64,000 bases of DNA from Erythrobacter sp. HKB08 (GTDB lineage Bacteria; Pseudomonadota; Alphaproteobacteria; Sphingomonadales; Sphingomonadaceae). Location of the stretch: NCBI RefSeq assembly GCF_004114695.1, contig NZ_CP035310.1, positions 806,001 through 870,000 of the forward strand, given 5' to 3'. Within the stretch, counting starts at the first letter, position 1; each line of letters starts with the position of its first letter. The position numbers and the translations under genes are program-made. The notes below the pieces were generated by a model, which saw nothing but the letters and a program-made list of their open reading frames with translations, was not told the DNA's origin and did no database searches. Of this stretch, positions 10,181 through 18,265 are shown piece by piece.

Positions 10181-12703
10181 TCAGCCGCCGAGCTGAGCGT
10201 CCTGCAGGCGGCCGACGAGGTCGGCGAGCATGCGTTCCTTGGCGCTGTCGCCGAGCGAACCGGCAGCGCGGGCGAGGGCCTGCATCGCAGCCGGCGCCGG
10301 AGCGCTGGAGTTGTCGCGCAGTTCCTCGAGCCCGCTACGCAGGCCTTCGGGTGCAGTGAAGCCGTCGCGGCGCTCGAGCTGGTCGAGATAGGCGAGGGCG
10401 ACGACCGGGGAATCCTCCCAGGTGACCGGATACTGCTGCTGCGGGTTGAAGGTCTCGCCCTGGCTCGCAAGCTTGGCGGCGGCAATCTCGTTCTCGGTCA
10501 GGAATTCGCCCGGCGCGAGTTCGAGCACGTCGAGGCCGCGGGCGATCTCGGTGCCGTAGATGCGGCCGTTGTACCAGTAGACCGACCAGAAGCCGCCCAT
10601 CGCCATCTGGTCGGCATTCACCGGACCGCGGTCGAAATAGGCGATTTCATAGGGCTTGTCGCTGTCGGTGAAGTCCATCAGCGAGATGCCGCCCTGGTAC
10701 CATGCCTGGACGAAGATATCGCGGCCCGGAACCGGCACGAGCGAGCCGTTGTGCGCGACGCAGTTTTCCATCTCGCCCTGCGCGGCGGGCAGCTTGTAGA
10801 GGCTGCGCGCTTCGAGCTGGCCGTCGACGATGTCGTAGATCGCGTCGGCGCCCCAGTCGCGCGGGTCGTAGGTCTTGCAGCGCGGACGGCCACCGCCGCC
10901 CCACTCGTCGGTGAAGACGACCTTGGTCCCGTCGTTGTTGAAGGTCGCCGAGTGCCAGTAGGCGAAGCCCTTGTCGGTCACGTCGTCGATGCGCTTGGGC
11001 GCGCGCGGGTCGGAGATGTCGAGCACGATGCCGTTGCCCGAGCATGCGCCCGCCGCGATCGCCTTTGACGGGAAGATGGTGATGTCGTGGCACTGGTCGG
11101 TCGTCGCGGTGCGCTGCGTGCCTTCCCCGTGGTCGCCGCCGCCCCACAGGCCGTCGATCTTGTCGCCATCGGCGAAGACGCGCGGGGAATCGATGATGCG
11201 CGAAGCAGCCGGATTGGCCTTCGGGATCTCGATCACGTCGATGCTGAAGAGCGCGGAACCCTTGTCGCCGCTGCCGAAGATCGAGCAGCCGGCCAGCTCT
11301 TCCTCGTCACGCACGCGCGAAGTGCCCGAGTTGTAGACGAGGATGGTGTCGGCATCTTCCGCCACCACCGAATGGGTGTGCGAGCCGCGGCAGGTCTGCA
11401 CCTGGCCGACCTGGACCGGTGCGCGCAGGTTGGAAATGTCGAAGATGCGCAGGCCGCGGAAGCGTTCTTCGCTGACATCCTCGTCGATCCCGCCAAGGCC
11501 GCAGTCGACCCGGCCGCGGGTCTGTTCGACCGACATGATCAGCAGGTCGCCGACGATCGAGACGTCGCCCTGGCCGCCCGGGCAGACGACCGAGCTGACG
11601 AGCGAGGGCAGCTTGTCGCCCGATATGTCGTAGATGTTGAAGCCGTGGTAATTGCCGACCACCAGCGTGTCGCCGGTGAAGGCCATGTCGGTGTTGGCGA
11701 AGTTCAGCAGCGGCGAACGCTCGCTAAAGGCGGTCTTGCGGTCCTGCGCAGGATCGCGGCCTTCCTCGTCATCGTCCTTCGCGGCTTCCTCGATCGCCTT
11801 CATCGCCATGCGCAGCGCGGCCATCGCCTCGTCGGTCGGGTCCTTTTCGCCCTCGTCCCCGGATGCTTCCGTGGTCTCGGTCGGCTTGCGCTCGATCGGG
11901 CTCTTGGCCGCGGCTTCGAGACGCAGGCCCGCCGGGTTTTCCGGATCGAAGAAGCCTGCCGGCTTGGGCAGCGTGCCGACGAGGGTGAGGCCCTTGATCG
12001 CCTGTTCGGCATCCATGAAGCCTGCCTTGAGCGTGGTGCGCGGATCGTCCGAAAGACCTTCGAGCAGCTCGTTCATCCGGTCGATCTCGGCCCGCTGGTC
12101 GGAGCGGACATCGGTGGTGAAGCGGTAGAGAACCGGATCGTAGGCCGCGCCTTCGGACCCGAACAGCGCCTCCACCATGTCGAGCGCGCCCTGGTGGTGC
12201 GCCATCATCAGCGTGAGGAACAGGCGGTCGAACTCGGTGCCTGATGCAGCCGCGAGCTGCGCCATCTGCTCCGGCGTCGCCATGCCCTTCATGCCTTCGT
12301 GCATTGCGCCCATCGAATGGCCCATGCGTGCATGCGCAGCCGGGTCGGGCGCGGTCTGGCCACGCTCGCGCAGCCAGCCCTGCATGAAGGCGATCTCGTC
12401 GTCCTGTCCGGCGGAAATGCGCCCGGCGATCGCGACGATGTCGGGATTGTTGGTGCGGTCTTCGACCAGCTCGACCATCTGCACCGCCTGGAAGTGGTGC
12501 GGGATCATGCCCTGCATGAAATCGACGTCGGCCTGGGTATAGCGCGCCGCGACCACCTTGATCGCGTCTTCGGCGCCGATCTGGCGGCTTTGCTGCCCGG
12601 GCGCGCCCGGCTGGACGATCGGTGCGTCCTGCGCGGCGGCGGGCGCTGCGGCGAGCAGCGATGCGGTTGCAACGGTTGCGAGAAGGCGAGTCTTTGCCAG
12701 CAT
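10181..12703 (-). CDS. Secreted DUF305 domain protein fused to a LVIVD-type beta-propeller
   Basis: An 840-residue exported protein. A Sec signal peptide (residues 1-25, ending AAAQ) is followed by a DUF305 domain at about 50-200, with the paired histidine motifs MIPHHFQAVQM and MMAHHQGALDM typical of this ferritin-like fold. An acidic/lysine-rich linker spans about 265-310, and a large C-terminal region carries blade-like repeats such as GFNIYDIS and GLRIFDIS (LVIVD type). The propeller half has at least eight cysteines, consistent with disulfides in the periplasm. DUF305 proteins are often linked to copper or other metals; the role here is unknown. It has its own promoter region of about 190 bases behind the rplL terminator. 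Confidence 0.8.
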   Translation of the reverse strand: MLAKTRLLATVATASLLAAAPAAAQDAPIVQPGAPGQQSRQIGAEDAIKVVAARYTQADVDFMQGMIPHHFQAVQMVELVEDRTNNPDIVAIAGRISAGQDDEIAFMQGWLRERGQTAPDPAAHARMGHSMGAMHEGMKGMATPEQMAQLAAASGTEFDRLFLTLMMAHHQGALDMVEALFGSEGAAYDPVLYRFTTDVRSDQRAEIDRMNELLEGLSDDPRTTLKAGFMDAEQAIKGLTLVGTLPKPAGFFDPENPAGLRLEAAAKSPIERKPTETTEASGDEGEKDPTDEAMAALRMAMKAIEEAAKDDDEEGRDPAQDRKTAFSERSPLLNFANTDMAFTGDTLVVGNYHGFNIYDISGDKLPSLVSSVVCPGGQGDVSIVGDLLIMSVEQTRGRVDCGLGGIDEDVSEERFRGLRIFDISNLRAPVQVGQVQTCRGSHTHSVVAEDADTILVYNSGTSRVRDEEELAGCSIFGSGDKGSALFSIDVIEIPKANPAASRIIDSPRVFADGDKIDGLWGGGDHGEGTQRTATTDQCHDITIFPSKAIAAGACSGNGIVLDISDPRAPKRIDDVTDKGFAYWHSATFNNDGTKVVFTDEWGGGGRPRCKTYDPRDWGADAIYDIVDGQLEARSLYKLPAAQGEMENCVAHNGSLVPVPGRDIFVQAWYQGGISLMDFTDSDKPYEIAYFDRGPVNADQMAMGGFWSVYWYNGRIYGTEIARGLDVLELAPGEFLTENEIAAAKLASQGETFNPQQQYPVTWEDSPVVALAYLDQLERRDGFTAPEGLRSGLEELRDNSSAPAPAAMQALARAAGSLGDSAKERMLADLVGRLQDAQLGG

Positions 12704-12814
12704 GAAATCAGTCCCCTGAAGAAATCAGGCGGACTTGCTGGCCGATTGCGCATCCAATGTGAAGCGCATTCGTGGGCCGGAATATGTCGGTCGTCGATTT
12801 GGGCGCGCTGGCCC

Positions 12815-12848
12815 AAACGAAAAAGGGCGGCACCTTGCGGCACCGCCC
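12815..12848 (-). terminator. Intrinsic terminator of rplJ-rplL
   Basis: On the minus strand, six G-C pairs, two G-U pairs and two further G-C pairs close a GCAA tetraloop (12825-12848), followed by UUUUUCGUUU. The two G-U pairs break the stem on the plus strand, so it is directed at the ribosomal operon. It begins about 40 bases after the rplL stop. Confidence 0.88.
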
Positions 12849-12890
12849 TTGTCGGATCTCGAAAACGAGATCGAAGCGTAAGCGAAAAGC

Positions 12891-13268
12891 TTACTTCAGT
12901 TCGACGGTACCGCCGGCTGCTTCGATCTTGCCCTTGATTTCTTCGGCTTCTGCCTTGTTGACGCCTTCCTTCAGCGGCTTCGGCGCACCTTCGACGAGAG
13001 CCTTCGCTTCGCCGAGGCCGAGACCGGTGATGGCGCGGACTTCCTTGATCACCTGGATCTTCTTGCCACCGTCGCCGGTGAGAATGACGTCGAATTCGTC
13101 CTTCTCTTCAGCAGCAGCAGCGTCGCCGCCAGCAGCCGGAGCGCCTGCAACTGCAACAGCAGCAGCAGCGGAAACGCCCCACTCTTCTTCAAGTGCCTTG
13201 GCAAGCTCAGCGGCTTCCAGGACGGTCAGCTTCGAAAGTTCTTCAACAAGCTTGGCGATATCGGCCAT
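12891..13268 (-). CDS. rplL: 50S ribosomal protein L7/L12
   Basis: A 125-residue stalk protein. The N-terminal dimerisation domain ([21 protein letters not shown]) is joined by an Ala/Gly hinge (about residues 34-52) to the C-terminal factor-binding domain, which contains the [15 protein letters not shown] helix. Multiple copies bind L10 on the 50S subunit and recruit EF-Tu and EF-G. It is the second gene of the rplJ-rplL operon, 75 bases after rplJ. Confidence 0.98.
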   Translation of the reverse strand: MADIAKLVEELSKLTVLEAAELAKALEEEWGVSAAAAVAVAGAPAAGGDAAAAEEKDEFDVILTGDGGKKIQVIKEVRAITGLGLGEAKALVEGAPKPLKEGVNKAEAEEIKGKIEAAGGTVELK

Positions 13269-13343
13269 GATGTTTCACTCCAAAATAATCGGCGGGGCGG
13301 ATTAGGTTTGCCCCAATGAATTCGTGCGTTTGCTTGGAACCGC

Positions 13344-13859
13344 TTACGCCGCTTCCTTGGCGCCCTGGGCACCGAAGACGCGGGCGAGCTTGGCGGCGGG
13401 TGCATTGACGACCTGGGCGATCTTCGTCGCCGGGGCGTTGATGAGACCCACCAGCTTGCCACGCAGCTCGTCGAGGCTCGGCATCGAGGCGAGTGCCTTG
13501 ACCCCTGCTTCGTCGAGCATCTGGCCGCCCATCGAACCGCCGACAATTTCAAGCTTGTCGTTGGTCTTGGCGAATTCCACCGCAGCCTTGGCCGCTGCTA
13601 CCGGATCTTCCGAATAGGCAAGAGCGGTCGGGCCGGTGAGGTATTCCTCGAGGCCCTCGTACTGGGTGTCCTTCAGGGCGAGCGTAGCAAGGCGGTTCTT
13701 CGCAACCTTGTAGGACGCACCGGCTTCACGCATCTTCCCGCGCAGTTCGGTGGACTGTGCCACCGACAGGCCGAGGTTGCGGGTGACAACCACCACGCCG
13801 ACCTCGTTGAAGACCGCATTGAGCTGGGCGACCGCTTCGGTTTTCTGCGAACGATCCAT
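13344..13859 (-). CDS. rplJ: 50S ribosomal protein L10
   Basis: A 171-residue L10, the base of the L7/L12 stalk. The N-terminus [14 protein letters not shown] and the RNA-binding region with YKVAKNRLA are typical. The start is the ATG at 13859, preceded by AAGGAG; the ORF extension upstream is spurious. The leader is about 250 bases, long enough for the L10-L12 autoregulatory site known in other bacteria, though I could not assign its fold. Unusually, it is not followed by rpoB, which lies 7 kb away on the other strand. Confidence 0.97.
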   Translation of the reverse strand: MDRSQKTEAVAQLNAVFNEVGVVVVTRNLGLSVAQSTELRGKMREAGASYKVAKNRLATLALKDTQYEGLEEYLTGPTALAYSEDPVAAAKAAVEFAKTNDKLEIVGGSMGGQMLDEAGVKALASMPSLDELRGKLVGLINAPATKIAQVVNAPAAKLARVFGAQGAKEAA

Positions 13860-14121
13860 GCCATACTCCTTCACTATGACCGCACCCGGATGGCTCCGCG
13901 CACGGCCGGCTCATGTTTGTCCATGCCTCTGGTAGAGACACGGGCGAGTCCGTTGATGGGGAAGGAGGAACGCGAAGCATCGCGCCGGATGCAGGAGGCC
14001 CGTGGGCGCGCCTGCGAGAATCTCTTTTCCCCGTCTAGGCTGGAAATTAAGAAGGCCAGATCGCCTTCACCAACTGTCTCGGACGGATGACCCTTGGGCA
14101 AAAGCCGCCGGGTCGGGGCGC

Positions 14122-14150
14122 GCAAATAGCCGGATTCGCGCTCAAGTCAA
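14122..14150 (-). promoter_or_regulatory. Candidate sigma-70-type promoter for rplJ-rplL
   Basis: On the minus strand TTGACT (14145-14150), a 17-base spacer and TATTTG (14122-14127). It sits where the upstream membrane-protein gene ends and predicts a leader of roughly 250 bases before the rplJ start. The leader itself (13860-14120) contains no gene that I can support. Confidence 0.6.
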
Positions 14151-14855
14151 GCTTTCGGGCGGGTCCTTGCGCGTTGCAACGACCCAGCTCGAAGCGGCAA
14201 CCAGCGCGGCGAGCCAGCCGACCACCAGCGAATCCACTGCCAGCATCGCCCACTTGATCGCCTCGCCGGGCACGAAGACCGCACCGACGCCGAGCGCGTA
14301 GTGGACGATCATGAGCGGCAAGGATGCAATGATGCTGAAGGCGATTGCCCACGGGATTTGGCGCCACATCTGCGCTGCACTCTCCTGCGGGCTGATGAAG
14401 ATGCCGAGCGGCGCGGCAGCGATAAAGCGCGCGAGCAGCGGGGTCGCGATGAAGCCCGCGACCGCGAGGACGAGGGCACCGGTGCTCATGCCCTCGAAAA
14501 CGAACAGGCCGAGATAGCTGAAACCCGCCTGCAGGACGAAGATCACGGCGAACAGCTTGACGGCGCGCGGTTCGAGCGTCCGGGCGGCAGCTGCATCGCG
14601 GTTGCCGGCAAGGAAGCGGATCACGCTGTAGCCGATGAGCGAAATGGCAAGCGTTTTCGCATAGCCCGCGATCATCCGGCCGGGGTCGCTTTCCGCCGCC
14701 CGCATGCCTTCCGTGCCCGTGTACATGCCGGCCTGCATTTCGACGTAGTGCTGGACGAATTCGACCGCGATCGGGATGAGTGCGATCAACGGGCAGGCGA
14801 GCAGGAATGCCCAGCTCTCGCGATGCACATATTTGAAACCCTGCCAGAAATTCAT
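14142..14855 (-). CDS. Multi-spanning membrane protein, unknown function
   Basis: A 237-residue protein with five to six hydrophobic segments (about residues 15-32, 60-75, 90-112, 120-140, 155-175 and 195-215). The start is the ATG at 14855 (MNFWQGFKYVHRESWAF) after an AAAGGGGG Shine-Dalgarno sequence; the longer ORF from 15098 reads through the terminator and neighbouring gene and is not real. I do not recognise a family. The arrangement resembles YIP1-like or DUF-type six-helix proteins. No catalytic motif is visible. Confidence 0.8.
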   Translation of the reverse strand: MNFWQGFKYVHRESWAFLLACPLIALIPIAVEFVQHYVEMQAGMYTGTEGMRAAESDPGRMIAGYAKTLAISLIGYSVIRFLAGNRDAAAARTLEPRAVKLFAVIFVLQAGFSYLGLFVFEGMSTGALVLAVAGFIATPLLARFIAAAPLGIFISPQESAAQMWRQIPWAIAFSIIASLPLMIVHYALGVGAVFVPGEAIKWAMLAVDSLVVGWLAALVAASSWVVATRKDPPESLT

Positions 14856-14914
14856 GATTTGCGACCCCCTTTGAGTGAGGGCGCGCGATGAGAAATCCAG
14901 AGCCGGAATGCAAG

Positions 14915-14949
14915 AAGCCCCGCGATCCGAGTTGTGGATCGCGGGGCTT
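14915..14949 (-). terminator. Terminator of the small lipoprotein gene
   Basis: A perfect 14-bp stem (14915-14928 with 14936-14949) and a 7-base loop. It lies 24 bases after the lipoprotein stop on the minus strand. The minus-strand tail is TTCTTGCATT, only moderately U-rich. Confidence 0.75.
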
Positions 14950-14973
14950 CGAAGTCCGGAATATCCGGTTGGA

Positions 14974-15216
14974 TTACATGCCGTCGGCCTGGTCTTCCAG
15001 AGCGTCGGCCTGCTCTTCGAGAGCAGCTTCCTGCGCTTCGTTGCCAGCGTCTTCGGCAGCGTCGGCCTGCTCTTCGAGCAGTTCAGCCTGCTCGTCAATC
15101 ACTTCGCCGGCAGCTTCGGTAGCTTCAGCTTCGACGTCCTGGGCTTCTTCAGCCGGAGTGTCGCAAGCAGCGATGGCGAAAGCGAGCGGCAGGGCCGCGA
15201 TTGCAAACTTCTTCAT
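14974..15216 (-). CDS. Small acidic Ala/Glu-rich lipoprotein
   Basis: An 80-residue protein with a lipoprotein signal peptide (residues 1-17, lipobox AIAAC with Cys18). The mature part is almost entirely Ala, Glu, Asp and Gln, with EEQADALEDQAD-like repeats that would form a helical coiled coil. The predicted protein would be attached to a membrane by lipid at Cys18, and the acidic helix would project into the periplasm. The function is unknown; Lpp-like or YgdI-like structural roles and cation binding are possible. It is a single-gene unit with its own terminator. Confidence 0.8.
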   Translation of the reverse strand: MKKFAIAALPLAFAIAACDTPAEEAQDVEAEATEAAGEVIDEQAELLEEQADAAEDAGNEAQEAALEEQADALEDQADGM

Positions 15217-15311
15217 TTAGGTTTCCCCTTGAACTGTGCCGGGCAAAGATTGCCCCGACCGCGCTACCAATGCGCGACCGGGGCAACGGTTCCAAGAAGA
15301 AATCCGGAAAA

Positions 15312-15557
15312 TTAGATAGACGGTTCAGTTTCGTAGGCGAGCAGGTCGCCCGGCTGACAGTCCAGTTCCCGGCAGATCGCTTCGAGGGTCGAAAAGCGGA
15401 TCGCCTTTGCTTTCCCTGTCTTGAGGATCGAGAGGTTGGCGAGGGTCAGGCCGACACGCTCTGCCAGTTCGGTCAGCGTCATGCGGCGTTCGTGGAGCAG
15501 GTCGTCGAGCTTGACCATGATGCGGGTTCCTTCTGCGCTGGTGGTTGCAGGTGCCAT
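15312..15557 (-). CDS. XRE-family helix-turn-helix regulator (YozG-like)
   Basis: An 81-residue DNA-binding protein made almost entirely of one Cro/C1-type HTH: MTLTELAERVGLTLANLSILKTGK is the helix-turn-helix core, followed by the FSTLEAICRELDCQPGDLLAY ending. The ATG at 15557 overlaps the stop of the DUF2975 gene by one base; the ATG at 15518 (MVKLDDLL) is an alternative that fits the domain more tightly. Pairing of a DUF2975 membrane protein with this type of small regulator is widespread. It probably autoregulates through the CGATA-type palindromes upstream of the operon. Confidence 0.92.
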   Translation of the reverse strand: MAPATTSAEGTRIMVKLDDLLHERRMTLTELAERVGLTLANLSILKTGKAKAIRFSTLEAICRELDCQPGDLLAYETEPSI

Positions 15558-16105
15558 CACACGGTTCCTTCCAGGTCTTCGCGCATCGCGGCGCCGTGGC
15601 GGAACACGCGGGCGAGGATGAACAGGACGATGACCATCAGGATGCCCGTGAGGTCGAGGCCGGCATCGACGGTGACATTCTCGTTTTCGATCTTGTCCGC
15701 CCACTTGGCGAGGAACAGGCCCAGTCCGGCGAGCGGGACCATCAGCACCTGCAGCGCGAGCAGCAGCCATGCCATCATGCTGAGGCGGTCGGCATTGATC
15801 GGTGCGAAGGGATCGCCTTCACCCACGGTCGAGATGATCGCGCGCAGCTTGCCGAAGAACACGAAGACGATCGAGACCGCGACGATCGCGAGCAGGGACA
15901 GTCCGACGACTGCCAAGACGGGAAACTCCCCGACCTTGGAGCCCACTTCGGCCTGGATTTCCGCATCGATCTTGTCCTGTGCGAACAGCATCACGGGAAT
16001 GAGGATTGCCAGGACGACTGCGGCAATCGCCATCGCGCCCTGCATGAAAATGGTGATGACCTTGCCGGCGAGGAGCAGCGGGTCGTTGATCTGGAACTTG
16101 CTCAT
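15557..16105 (-). CDS. DUF2975 family membrane protein
   Basis: A 182-residue inner-membrane protein with four hydrophobic helices (about residues 13-42, 62-86, 109-133 and 150-166). The loop after helix two carries FGKLRAIISTVGEGDPFAPINADRL, typical of DUF2975. The family has no known activity and is usually encoded with a small XRE regulator, as here (1-base overlap). A sensing or anti-regulator role towards the HTH protein is an inference. It follows a 41-residue membrane peptide gene with a 32-base gap. Confidence 0.88.
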   Translation of the reverse strand: MSKFQINDPLLLAGKVITIFMQGAMAIAAVVLAILIPVMLFAQDKIDAEIQAEVGSKVGEFPVLAVVGLSLLAIVAVSIVFVFFGKLRAIISTVGEGDPFAPINADRLSMMAWLLLALQVLMVPLAGLGLFLAKWADKIENENVTVDAGLDLTGILMVIVLFILARVFRHGAAMREDLEGTV

Positions 16106-16137
16106 GGATTGGCCCCTTGTTGATCGGGTGCGGGCGG

Positions 16138-16263
16138 TCAGGCCAGCACCGGCATCGCGGTTGCAGCCTGCGCGGCCGGGACGGTGATGACCGGCGCCCA
16201 GGTGGCGATGACGATGAAAACGGCCGCGAAGGCAGCGACGGTCTGGTTGGCAAAACGTGACAT
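16138..16263 (-). CDS. 41-residue single-span membrane or exported peptide
   Basis: A short ORF starting at ATG 16263 directly behind a strong Shine-Dalgarno sequence (AAAGGAG, 8 bases from the start). The peptide begins MSRFANQTVAAFAAVF, has one hydrophobic stretch (about residues 8-28) and ends in an Ala-rich tail, so it is either a one-helix membrane peptide or a cleaved signal-like sequence. It is the first gene of the DUF2975/XRE operon. The good ribosome binding site and position support it; no family is recognised. Confidence 0.65.
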   Translation of the reverse strand: MSRFANQTVAAFAAVFIVIATWAPVITVPAAQAATAMPVLA

Positions 16264-16264
16264 T

Positions 16265-16372
16265 TATCGATCTCCTTTAATCTCAATATCGATAATCAAT
16301 AAGTGCGATTCGGCATATTGTCAATCGATAATATCGAAAAACGATATTTCGTTGATTGAAAGGCGATAATCG
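16265..16372. promoter_or_regulatory. Operator/promoter region with repeated CGATA-type palindromes
   Basis: An AT-rich patch in otherwise GC-rich DNA. It contains TATCGATA (16287-16294), CGATAATATCG (16326-16336), AACGATATTTCGTT (16340-16353) and CGATAATCG (16364-16372), all inverted repeats built on the same half-site. It lies just upstream of the 41-aa peptide/DUF2975/XRE operon and about 65 bases upstream of the divergent DUF4956 gene. The likely ligand is the XRE regulator, which could then control both directions. The binding is inferred. Confidence 0.6.
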
Positions 16373-16436
16373 GCGGATCGGCGCAGGCGCATTGCGGCCG
16401 GTGGAGGTTTGGTCCGGCGGCCGAATGCGCCTATAA

Positions 16437-17219
16437 GTGGCTCTACCAAGGGCGAAAGCCGCATATCCGGGGGGAATGCTTGGGAATGAGAGCCGCGCTT
16501 TGAGGGTTGGATCTCTCTTCGTCAGACTGACGGTGTTCTACGGGCTCGTGACCGGGCTCGTGGTGCTTGCGGTGACCGTGCGGCCCGAACTGACCGGCTT
16601 CCTGCCGATCGGCGGGGCACAGACCCTCTTGTCCGGCCCGTCGCCGACCGAACCGCTGCCCAGCATCCAGATCGGTGCCAACAGCGTCGCGAACCTGCGC
16701 GGCTCCATATTATGGCTGTTCATCGCCGTTGCCGGTGCGTTGCTGACCACGCTGCCGGTCACCTGGACCTACATCTCCAGCCGCAATCGCAAGGAATACG
16801 ACCAGGCGCTGGTCGAGACGATGATCGTGCTGCCGATCGCGGTGACCTCGATCGTGGTCATGGTGCACAATTCGCTCGCGCTGGCTTTCTCGCTGGCCGG
16901 GATCGTCGGCGGGGTCCGCTTCCGCAACACGCTCAAGAGCTCGGGCGATGCGATCTATATCCTGCTCGCCATCGGCATCGGGCTGGCAGCCGGGATCGGT
17001 GCGCTCGAAATTGCGCTCGTGATGACGGTGATGTTCAACTACGCCTTCACCCTCCTGTGGGTCGCCGACTACGGCGCGCTATCGGGCGCGCACCGCTACC
17101 TGCGCCCCAACCATGCCGAGGATCCGGCCGAGCCGGGAAAAGACGGCGAACCGCCGGTCGACGAGCATGAGCAATCGGGCGAGGGGGCGAGCAGCGGGCA
17201 GGGCGACCGCCCGGCCTAG
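16437..17219 (+). CDS. DUF4956 family membrane protein
   Basis: A protein of up to 260 residues with about four membrane helices (around 25-48, 88-110, 125-160 and 172-200). The DUF4956 signature is the segment ALAFSLAGIVGGVRFRNTLK followed by DAIYILLAIGIGLA. The C-terminal tail is hydrophilic and acidic. The start is uncertain: GTG at 16437, or ATG at 16476, which gives 247 residues. DUF4956 genes commonly sit with VTC-type polyphosphate domains and CotH-like kinases; here a CotH-like gene is directly convergent, with the two stops overlapping by four bases. The biochemical role is unknown. Confidence 0.85.
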   Translation: MALPRAKAAYPGGMLGNESRALRVGSLFVRLTVFYGLVTGLVVLAVTVRPELTGFLPIGGAQTLLSGPSPTEPLPSIQIGANSVANLRGSILWLFIAVAGALLTTLPVTWTYISSRNRKEYDQALVETMIVLPIAVTSIVVMVHNSLALAFSLAGIVGGVRFRNTLKSSGDAIYILLAIGIGLAAGIGALEIALVMTVMFNYAFTLLWVADYGALSGAHRYLRPNHAEDPAEPGKDGEPPVDEHEQSGEGASSGQGDRPA

Positions 17220-18265
17220 CGACACTTGTCGTAGATGTTGCGCTTCACCGATCTCTCGTCGGCCACGCTTTTGTAATAGCCGTCGAGATAGCGCAGCATG
17301 TCCTCGCGCGTGCGCTGCTCGAGGCCGGGGATCGCGCGGATTTCCGCCTCGAATTGCGGACGCAGCCGCCGCAGCCGCTCGATCTCTCCGGGCACCAGAG
17401 AATTGAGCGAGCAGAACCCGCGATAGACCCGCGTCCTGACCGAATTCGTGCCCAGCGCGGCATTGGGATAGGCATAGGGCGCATCGACCATGCCCGAATT
17501 GTCGAAATCGTAGGGGACAGGCGTCAGGTCGCGCCGCGCGCTCTTGCTTTCGCCGAGCAGTTTGGAGTTGTGGCAGCAGTCCGTCGGGTCCGGCCCGACG
17601 ACCATCGCCCAGTCGGTATTGCCGATCATGTACTGGAACATGGCGAAGCGCGCCGCCGCCTCGCGGTTGAGCAGGTTCGAGCCGATATTGCCGATGTCGA
17701 CTTCCTTGACCCCCAGCCTGCGCGCCGCATCGTCGGCGTCCTCGATCAGGAAACCCGGCCGCGCGGCGACGACATCGCCATCGTCGAGATAGGTCACCTG
17801 CGCGAGGCGGACCTTGAGGCTCTCCGGCGTGACGACCGAATAGAGCCGGTACATCGCATATTCGCGCAGCACGTACTGGTCGTATTTCTCGCGGGTGCTG
17901 CAATGGGTGACAAGCTTGATGCCGCCCTGTTTGTGGAACAGCGATGTCTCGGCAGGCTTGGCGGAGAATTCGATCCGCAGCGGGGGGAACTTGCAGTTCT
18001 CGCCCTTGCGGCGCGATTTCCCGCGCGCCGACAGGCTGATCGCATGGCTCTCGCCCGCCGCCTGCAGCCTCGCCGGATGCGGGTCCATCGAGCGTTCGGC
18101 GCGGTTGACGATCGTCTTGATCGGGCCGGTCAGCGTGATGTTGAGCCGCTCATCCGATGCAAAGAGCGGCGTGACCTTTTCCTTCGCGGAACTCTCATCG
18201 CTCTGTGCCGATGCCCCGCTGCCAGCGAGCAGAAGCAGTCCGAGTGCTGCTGCAATACGCTTCAT
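17216..18265 (-). CDS. Secreted CotH kinase-like protein
   Basis: A 349-residue exported protein with a signal peptide (residues 1-20, ending GASAQ). The body resembles the CotH fold. A segment RGKSRRK leads into a basic strand (PPLRIEF), then a long helix (REKYDQYVLREYAMYRLYS), GFLIED, the nucleotide-site-like GNTDW and the DFDNSG motif that would hold the metal-binding Asp. CotH proteins are atypical kinases that phosphorylate extracytoplasmic proteins; activity here is not proven. Its ATG overlaps the stop of the phosphatase gene by four bases, so a kinase-like and a phosphatase-like protein are co-translated. Confidence 0.6.
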   Translation of the reverse strand: MKRIAAALGLLLLAGSGASAQSDESSAKEKVTPLFASDERLNITLTGPIKTIVNRAERSMDPHPARLQAAGESHAISLSARGKSRRKGENCKFPPLRIEFSAKPAETSLFHKQGGIKLVTHCSTREKYDQYVLREYAMYRLYSVVTPESLKVRLAQVTYLDDGDVVAARPGFLIEDADDAARRLGVKEVDIGNIGSNLLNREAAARFAMFQYMIGNTDWAMVVGPDPTDCCHNSKLLGESKSARRDLTPVPYDFDNSGMVDAPYAYPNAALGTNSVRTRVYRGFCSLNSLVPGEIERLRRLRPQFEAEIRAIPGLEQRTREDMLRYLDGYYKSVADERSVKRNIYDKCR

